Positions 57,126 to 64,000 of a DNA stretch of 64,000 nucleotides are shown here, in pieces (the stretch's first letter is position 1; every line of letters starts with the position of its first letter). The DNA lies in the NCBI GenBank assembly GCA_033725935.1, contig MU867063.1:925694-989693 (forward strand), read 5' to 3'. This DNA comes from Cladorrhinum sp. PSN259 (taxonomy: Eukaryota; Ascomycota; Sordariomycetes; Sordariales; Podosporaceae). Below the pieces are notes generated by a model. The model saw nothing but the letters and a program-made list of their open reading frames with translations, ran no database searches and was not told the DNA's origin. A program made the position numbers and the translations under genes.

Positions 57126-59255
57126 AAAAATGCATGAAGTGCATGCAGGCCACATACATACTATACACATAATTGGATAGAATTTTTAATACATTTCACT
57201 AATGATTGGACGTCAACTAGTTATATGGTTGTTGTTGTTTTTTTCCGCTGAACTTGCAGGGGTAAGCGTGGACAGGCTTGGGAGCTGTTTGATCTTTGTG
57301 AATTCCTGTTAGCAGGAGACAGCTTGGCCACCAGCCTGAACCTCGACCGAAAAGCAAAATGAACTGATATCGTGGTGAAACTGGATTTCATAATCGAACG
57401 AATGATTTGTGATTATCTGGACATTTTTGGGGTGTAAAGCTCCTCTGACCTGAAAATCATCGGTCTTCAGTTCTGTAAAAGACAAGTTCTTGGCAAACGC
57501 CAACGCACGCTAACCTCACGGTTGCTGTGGAGCGGGGAGAAGAACAACTTCAAATCTCGATGCCTTGTCGCCTGGGTATCATCCAATTCCCATCCCATCC
57601 TCTGTATTTTCACAATTTTTCACAATTATCTTCTTATAGCGGCATCATCACACAAATCTGGATTATTTACCAGTCGTTCAACCCTCAATAACAAACAGCA
57701 TCTCACGGAAAAGGGTTTTGTTGACATTGACAGCCCGCTGTTTTGGTTCGGTGAAACCTCGTCGCTCAGTCTTGTACCGACAAACACAGGCCCACTGACA
57801 CGGTCACAAGGCTTAGCCGCAGAGGTGTGACAAAGGTCAGCGACTCTATTGTCACCCAGCTCAGGCACAGAACGGTTGCATACTTGTGTCTCTAGGTCAG
57901 TCAAGATTTAATGTTTACAATCTTTCGTGCAAGTCTTCAAGGCATGTTCCTTCAGAAGCAGCATTGTTCAGTTAAACAGGTCGGCTGTTTAAGCCCGATT
58001 GGCCTTGCAATTGAGGTTGCAATCGTTATTTTCATATCGTTCATTCCCCCTTTCATTGTAAACATTAGCCCCTAACCCCTTATCCCCACCTCTGGATTTT
58101 ATCCAGCATACCTTTTTTTCACGTTCAGTGCTCAAACCAAGGTTGAAGTCGAACACGCAGATAGGACCTTCCTCCTCCAGCACTTTCATGTCCTCGAATC
58201 CGCACTGGTGTGAGGAGCTCATCCGACGTCAGACTGTCGATGAATGTTTAAGTGTATAACCGTCCGCCGAGGCACGTCGTATATGTGGATTATCTTCTTC
58301 CTTCGAGTTCAGTTATCACTTGTATATGGGAGTCTGAGAAGGAAGAGAAGCCTTCGTCTGCTTGAAGAAGTATCTGCTTTCTTTCAACGGCTTCATCCAA
58401 GTAAAAACTTATGAATATCTTTCACTTCTATTCTTCTTTACGCTTTACGGATTGCACTTTGATTCATCTATCTCGGTTGACTGTTTTGGCCTTGGACTAG
58501 TCCTTATCACTGACACCCAGTGCTGTGGCCTACAGTTTCTGGCTCGAGTGAACAATTTACCCCTCGCCGACTAAGCAAACTGTTCCTCCGGGTCCGCATC
58601 GAGGTCTTTTTCGTTCTGAGGGCGTCCGTTTGTGCCTTCCCGAGTAACCATCGAGAGCGGACCTCTTGACAGTTGACACCACTCGACGTGGATCACTTGA
58701 CCTTTGATTATAAAACCTATCAATTCTCGAGAATTCTCTTTCTTTCTTCTTCATCCAACAAACAACCTCGAGGGATCGAGTACGAACGGCCGGGTACCGG
58801 ATCTCGAGTATCGCGCCTCGCTCTGTCGCACTCAAAATCCAAGGTATGTAAATATTTTCTTCGCGTCACCGTCTTCTTTCATCATTGTTTTCTATTTCCT
58901 CATCTTCTTTTTTTCATTCTCGTGACTCGGTTCTCGAGGTGGCAACTGTCCTGAGTATCCTTACTTCGATCGAGTCGTCTGACCGTTTGGCATCGACTCG
59001 ACTTCGAAACAGACTCGATAGTATCCTGTCTCGTATCCCGCAAGAACCAACTTTCATAGGCATTTATTTCAGTCTTGACCACATCGAACGTACAGGTCGT
59101 TCGATCTCTACATAGGTCAATAGCCCTTACGGCATTGACTATCTTCCCTTTCAAACAATCACCGTCTTGTCGACCGAGGTTACTAACTCATCCTTTCTTC
59201 TAGACCTAGATTGATCACCTACAACCTTACCTAGCTTTTCAAAAATACCGTCACA
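57126..59255. other. Intergenic region; TCGA-rich upstream region of next gene
   Basis: No supported gene. From about 58150 to 59175 the tetranucleotide TCGA is strongly over-represented (see findings). Pyrimidine-rich stretches near 58890-59250 and a possible donor GTATGTA near 58842 suggest a long, possibly spliced, 5' leader of the gene starting at 59256. Confidence 0.5.
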
Positions 59256-60598
59256 ATGGCGAGCAAGACCAACTTCGCCAGTCATGAGACTTCTCAGCGT
59301 CTCTTCGCGGCATTCATTGCCTCTCTGCCCGCTGGATTCAAATTCGACTACAAAAGTGAGTATTATTGTTGTTTACTTGATTCTTTCTGTATTGTTCCTT
59401 TCTCGACGTTGCTGTGCTACTAGCACCTTGTGTTGCTTTTCTTATTTCTGCTGTTACAACCATTTCTACCGTAACCACTTACTCCCAAGTTAGGCATGGT
59501 AAGCTGACCAAGGGCCACTTCCCCTTCCCTTGTAGTCATTGCCAAGTACCTAGGACAGACAGAGTCGGCGATTGAGCATCGCTTCCGGCCTTTGAAGCTG
59601 CAGGGAGAGTTTCTTCAGCGAGCTCTTCATCAGTCTGAGAATGGCGGCCCCCCAATGGCCGAGCATCTCACGCAGTTGCCTACGATCAAAAACCGCGAAA
59701 GTACGACAGAGTCAGAAATTCGGTTCCATTTTCTTGATATTTTACTCAGTCTCAAGTACATAGCAGTAGCTAACCTTTTCCTTTCTTCCAATACACAGGC
59801 ATCCAAAAGTACTTTGGTGCTTCCACCGAACAGGGCCTCGAGTTCCAGGCTCGAACCTGGAAGAAGAACGCCAAGGTCCTAGTCAATGCCGTCGAGACCG
59901 GCCAGGATCCCGCCGCTGCCTTCAAGGCGCACCTCGCCGGCGGTGGCAAGTCCTCTGACATTGGCGCCGCTTCATCTTCTTCTGCCGGTGCCGGCGTCGC
60001 CACCCCCAAGCGCGCTCGTGCTGCTCCCGCCGCCAAGACTCCCGGTACTGCGAAGCGTCGCAAGACCACGGCCGCCGCCGCCACTGCTACGGACGCAATC
60101 ATCATCAAGGACGAGGAGCCTTCCCTCACTGATGATGTCGACAGCACGGATGTTAACTACGACGAGATGGACCTGACCGATGACAGCCCCCGCGTCATCA
60201 AGACGGAGAAGGCCGCTGCCAACCGCACTCCGGTTGCTCCCGGCTCCGGCATGAGCATGTACAAGGCGAAGGAGCTGGCTACCTACCGCGCTCAGGATGC
60301 TGCTGTGGCATCTGGTCGCTCTCCCACCAAGGCTATCGGCAACAGCTTTGGCGTCTCGCCCGCTACCACCCCGACCATGGCCAACAACGCCGCCATCACT
60401 GACAACATCTGGGGTCTGAACGGCTTTGGTACCGTTGACGAGGATGACGGCGGCTTCGTTGAGACCACTCCGTCCAAGGCTGGCAAGTCGTCCTCTGCTG
60501 CTGCGTCTCAGACCAAGACGAAGGGCCCCGATACCGCTGTCGAGCAGGACTGGTACAACCACGAGGAGGAGTCCGGCTATGATGAGTATGATGTCTAA
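59256..60598 (+). CDS. Unknown, nuclear-looking basic/acidic fungal protein
   Basis: Three exons, 59256-59355, 59536-59700 and 59799-60598, with introns of 180 nt (GTGAGT/TAG) and 98 nt (GTACGA, GCTAACC branch site, CAG). The product is 354 aa, and the frame closes exactly. The N-terminal ~110 residues look folded and helical: SQRLFAAFIASLPAGFKFDY, then IIAKYLGQTESAIEHRFRPL, resembling the short winged/SANT-like modules found in many fungal nuclear proteins, although I cannot name the family. Residues ~150-185 are Ala/Lys/Arg-rich with TPKRARAAPA and KRRKTTAA, a plausible nuclear signal. The rest is acidic and Ser/Thr/Ala-rich, ending DWYNHEEESGYDEYDV. No signal peptide or membrane segment is seen. 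Function unknown. Confidence 0.78.
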
Positions 60599-61380
60599 GT
60601 TCTACTCGCCGTAGCAGCCACAGCTTTCGCTTTCGATTCCATCTTGGTGTCGCTGTCGTCGATGAGGGGCTTTGGTTTGGCGTCTGCCACATTTGGCGAG
60701 CTACGTCACTTGAGATCCCCTTTGGCGCCCGGTGACAAGAAGATGATTCACTCCCCTTGGCGTGGCAAGGTTCTAAGAGCCTATACACCTGTTTATTGCC
60801 CTTTCTTTCACTTTCGGACTTCACTACTGCGGTGAGCTCATCGGTATTCATCCTCCTCGTCCGGGTCTTTGAGGGGTTTTGCCCCCTGGGCCAATCTGGT
60901 TGGTAGAACAATAACAGAATCACTTTTTCAGTTTTTTTCTTTTTTTCCTTTGTCCTGTATTTGGGTTCATGTGTTGGTTTTTATGTTCTGTTTTTTTCAT
61001 CTTTTTTTTTTCACGAGTAATGTTTCTTTTTCAGTTGATTTCATCTATTCACATGCAGCAGAGAGCGAGAGGGGAAAAAAGGCAGGTCAAGCAAGCCACA
61101 CACACATATATATGTGGCACGGCACGGAGAAGATGCAAATTTTGAGCGATGCAAATTTAAGAAGGGCAAAGTAAATTTGGGGAAATGGCTTTGATAAAAT
61201 CGGGTTTAAACTCGTTTATTAAATGATCAGGGACAGAACCTGATCTGGGTTGACTTGGGTGGTTATTCTGTGTAATCATGATGCTGTGGAATGTATGTAT
61301 TTCGAAATGAAGAATAAAATTGGCGGGTGAGGAGGAAAGAAGAAGGCAAATTATTGGAGTGGGAGAGTTTCGAAGGGGAG

Positions 61381-61420
61381 GATTTTGGGATTTTGGGATT
61401 CTGGGATTCTGGGATTCTGG
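61381..61420. repeat. 8-bp tandem repeat, five units
   Basis: Two GATTTTGG units followed by three GATTCTGG units. Confidence 0.85.
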
Positions 61421-61830
61421 GGAGAAAACACTTGAGCTTATTAGGCAAAGGAAAAATGGGGAATTTGATCAGAACGAGAATTAGCATAATGAAGCCTCGG
61501 GGATTAAACAACAAAAAAATTGAGCATAGGAATGGAGTTTCCTCTCTCTCTGAATATTTTGTTTCTTTGCCTAATTGTGTATGATGTGACCTACTTATGC
61601 TTGTGATGCAAACTTGGGATGCGATGAAGGTGTGTTTGGGTGAGCCCATGTGTGCTGGATTGGAAACAACATCCTCCGACGACGACGCGTACTAGCAGGA
61701 CATTTAGTTAACCAAGTTCTATTGTCCTGTACATCCCAAAAGGTCTTCTGGCTACTGAGGGAGAGTGTGCCAGACCCTATGAGCCGTGATTATCTTGGCC
61801 ACATATACAACTAGGGAAGTGATGAAATGT

Positions 61831-62203
61831 TGGACGATTTTATGGTAGAATATTAGATAAATTTTATGATTATATGAAACGAACTTTATGATTATCTAGG
61901 ACAAATTTATAATCATATGAGATGAACTTCATAATGATATAGGACAAATCTTGTGATGACTTTAAACGAGTGTACGGTAAAAAAATATAAGACAAAAGTA
62001 TGTTAATATAAGACAAAACTATTATGAACTTGGAGAAATTTATGATAACCTTCTGCTGGTTTATGATGATATTGGACAAATTTAGTGCTATATTAGACGA
62101 TTTAATGATGGTATGGCATAAGTTCAAGATAACATCGAACGGGTTTTCGTGATTTTGGATCAAGCATAATGATATAGGACGACTTATGATGTATTAGATA
62201 AAG
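61831..62203. repeat. Degenerate 21-22 bp tandem array, about 17 units, AT-rich
   Basis: Units typically start GGACAAATTT (or GATAAATTTT, AACGAACTTT, AGACAAAAGT) and continue with an ATGAT/ATAT-rich half ending TATA or TATTA. Lengths by eye are 18-26, mostly 21-22. The minus strand stays open for 97 codons over the array, giving loose seven-residue repeats (NLSNIII, NFSKFII). Confidence 0.7.
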
Positions 62204-62423
62204 GAAGACGCAGCGAAGCAAAGTATGAACAAAAAGTGGAAGCATACATAAAAGTTCTCTAAAGGATTTGCAAATATCTAGTCGCAACCGAATGCAAAAT
62301 AATATGTTTGAAGGGACAAACTTAACTTGACTATCACCAGACAGTAAGTAAATGGTAACAAGAAAAAGAGAGAAGTGATAAATTCGAACGTCCAAATATA
62401 AAGAAACCATATGAAAAAGCAAC

Positions 62424-62576
62424 AAAAAAATAAAGATAGCCTCGCCCACAGGAATTCCACCTGAGGGTTCATCGGGATTGAAAGTGTTCCCACGAGTACT
62501 CGAACGTGAGATGGGGGAAGCGAATTCGAGCCACATGATCGTTGTGGTTAACCACTACGCCACTCGCTCTCTGTCT
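62424..62576 (-). ncRNA. tRNA-like element: A box, B-like box and T-run on minus strand
   Basis: On the minus strand, TGGCGTAGTGG (62562-62552) is a full A-box match. CGTTCGAGTAC (62506-62496) is an 8/11 B-box match, 56 bases on. Seven T follow at 62430-62424 as a possible Pol III stop. CCACA/TGTGG can form a 5-bp anticodon-like stem. D-, T- and acceptor stems do not fold, so it is not a working tRNA; a tRNA pseudogene or SINE head is more likely. Confidence 0.35.
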
Positions 62577-62819
62577 TTTTCCTCGCAGGTGTTAGGTTGA
62601 CCAGTAAGATAGGTTATATGGTGCTGGCAGGGACGGTGACAGGAAGGTGCGTGCCTCGAGCAGAGCGAAGCGCTCCTACCTGACTAGTTGGTCAAGTCAA
62701 TGCATGTTACAAAATGCCCAAAAAATCTCCATTCATCAAATTACCCAGACCAAATACAGTACACACTGCCCCTAGAATAAAGCAAGAAAGGGTATTAAGC
62801 CAATAATCAGTCACCTCAA

Positions 62820-64000
62820 TCAAACCCGCAGCTTCCCAGGACTCCTACACCTAACAGGTGACGCAATCCCCGGGATCAAAAACCCCTGTCCGTCATACAA
62901 CCTCAAACTATCCACGCTCCTCACACTCCCCCTTGACGGACTATTATTATTGTTATTGCCACCATACCCTCCAACTCTTCTAATACTACCGCCGCTCAAA
63001 TCCCAAGGAAAGCGCATCTTCAAACCGCCTTTCTCCCCATCCTCCTCTGTCCCAGTCTCTTCTTGCTCCTCATCATCACAAATCTGAAAGGTAAACTCCC
63101 CCGCGGGAACTTGCAATTCAACGACCTCGGTAACGTTCTCCTTCTCCCTGTCAAGAACATTCCCATCAACATCAACAGAAATCATCCTGCTAACCCTCTG
63201 CTTCTCCCTCTCCAACCTTTCCTCAATACTACCAACGCTACTAGCAACACTCAACCTCTTCGCCCTGCTCCCACCGGGGACTCTCCTTCCCACATTTGCA
63301 CCAATCCCGCTTCCAACCGTAGCCGGCTTCCGCTTCTTGCTGGGTCTGGGCGGTGTATCCCTACCTCCACCACCGGGGGAATCATTAATACTACCGCCAC
63401 TTATCGCGCTCGCCGATTTACCCCTTTTATGACCCACCGCCAAGTAGTTTCTCGAGCCCATACTCTTTCTTACTTCCCTGATTCTGGATGGAGATGATGC
63501 CTGTTCCAAATTATTGTTGTTGTTATGATGCGGCAAAGAAACTCTCTTCTTCCCCAAGCCACTTAGGACCCTCAGAGGCGAGGACGATAAAGATCGATCG
63601 GGGACGGTGCTCATGAGGGACGAAGCGGTACTCATCTGGCTGTTCATGCGGCGTAGGGACATGATCGTCGAGGTGATACCTGGGATTTTGTCTTCTAAAC
63701 TCTCTTCTTCTTCTTCTTCCTCTTCTCTTCTGCCACCTTTTCTCTCCATGGCGGAGATACAAGAGTTGGCAGAGATCGCGGATTCGTTTAGTGATTTTAT
63801 CAGAGAAGCCTTTTCCTTCCCAATCCGGCCGATATCGATTGGGGACGATGGGGCATGAGGAGGGGAAGAGACTTGAGAGTATATGGAGGAGGTGACGCTC
63901 TCGTGTTTTTGCTTCTTGGTTGCTGTTTTTATTGCTCTCTTGCCTCCTGGCCTGCGTGTTGGTGAGTCCGGAAGAGCGGGGAGATCTTCCGGCTCAAGTC
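62820..64000 (-). CDS. Unknown Ser/Arg-rich disordered protein, C-terminal part
   Basis: An open minus-strand frame runs from the stop at 62820 to the right edge without interruption, about 393 residues, so the 5' part lies outside the window. An internal Met at 63749 is not the start: the frame upstream stays open and keeps the same composition (TRRPGGKRAIKTATKKQ, then SPIDIGRIGKEKASLIKSL). Features: an Arg/Glu patch (GGRREEEEEEEESLED), Ser-rich stretches with SP sites (SSSPLRVLSGLGKKRVSL), a basic KPSKKRKP-type cluster and Asn runs (NNNNN, twice) from AAT/ATT triplets. A short conserved-looking end also follows, with MRFPWDLSGGSIR and a final RSPGKLRV. It looks nuclear and phosphoregulated, but I cannot name the family. 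Confidence 0.7.
   Translation of the reverse strand, partial: LEPEDLPALPDSPTRRPGGKRAIKTATKKQKHESVTSSIYSQVSSPPHAPSSPIDIGRIGKEKASLIKSLNESAISANSCISAMERKGGRREEEEEEEESLEDKIPGITSTIMSLRRMNSQMSTASSLMSTVPDRSLSSSPLRVLSGLGKKRVSLPHHNNNNNLEQASSPSRIREVRKSMGSRNYLAVGHKRGKSASAISGGSINDSPGGGGRDTPPRPSKKRKPATVGSGIGANVGRRVPGGSRAKRLSVASSVGSIEERLEREKQRVSRMISVDVDGNVLDREKENVTEVVELQVPAGEFTFQICDDEEQEETGTEEDGEKGGLKMRFPWDLSGGSIRRVGGYGGNNNNNSPSRGSVRSVDSLRLYDGQGFLIPGIASPVRCRSPGKLRV

Larger units (their letters stand above)
60599..62819. other. Intergenic region with tandem repeats and tRNA-like element
   Basis: Holds the 3' flank of the preceding gene, an 8-bp repeat (61381-61420), an AT-rich degenerate array (61831-62203) and a tRNA-like A/B box pair (62424-62576). 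No protein gene is seen. Confidence 0.6.

Noticed and set aside
1..64000. CRISPR arrays, insertion sequences, ribosomal RNA genes, intact transposon genes
   Set aside because: None seen; no regularly spaced repeats with unique spacers, no transposase, reverse transcriptase or integrase motifs, and no rRNA-like blocks were found by reading.

Overview
The window is nuclear DNA from a filamentous ascomycete (Pezizomycotina, most likely a Sordariomycete). The evidence is short introns (about 56-110 nt) with GT(A/G)NGT donors and CTAAC/CTGAC branch sites, pyrimidine-rich leaders, fungus-specific families (Zn2Cys6 regulator, GT15 mannosyltransferase, AA9 lytic polysaccharide monooxygenase with CBM1, glutamic peptidase G1), and a full set of single-copy eukaryotic housekeeping genes. 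Genus cannot be fixed from sequence alone. There is one 10-N assembly gap at 54761-54770.

Layout. 1-6.8 kb: the 3' end of an ER glucosidase II alpha gene, a secreted G1-peptidase-like protein whose catalytic Gln is replaced by Arg, a structured tRNA-like element, a bacterial-style CoA-disulfide-reductase/rhodanese fusion, and an AA9-CBM1 cellulose oxidase. 7.3-24.3 kb: dense housekeeping genes: pga2, mhf1, an unknown membrane protein, utp13, sad1, a 4EHP-type eIF4E, met12 and a cytosolic-looking GH18 enzyme. 24.3-41 kb: gene-poor stretches around a small conserved-looking protein, a gamma-tubulin complex GCP5-like protein, a Golgi GT15 mannosyltransferase, a WDR83/MORG1-like WD40 protein with a 666-nt intron, and a Zn2Cys6 regulator. 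40.5-56.1 kb: a stretch of more than 15 kb with no credible protein gene, lying upstream of the regulator. 56.1-64 kb: a PQ-loop (ANY1/SLC66A2-like) membrane protein, an unknown nuclear-looking protein with a TCGA-rich upstream region, an AT-rich array of degenerate 21-22 bp repeats beside a tRNA-like A/B box, and the C-terminal part of an unknown gene that runs off the right edge.

Function. Most genes are independent housekeeping units: ER glycan trimming and Golgi mannosylation, ribosome biogenesis, splicing, translation repression, folate/methionine metabolism, microtubule nucleation and Fanconi/kinetochore histone fold. Several pairs share short divergent promoters (membrane protein/utp13 and GCP5/GT15). 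The accessory elements are the CoADR-rhodanese gene, the altered G1 peptidase, the LPMO, the two tRNA-like elements, the tandem array and the long gene-free regulator flank. Splice junctions were inferred by reading; reading frame, consensus sites and family homology all agreed for the models given.
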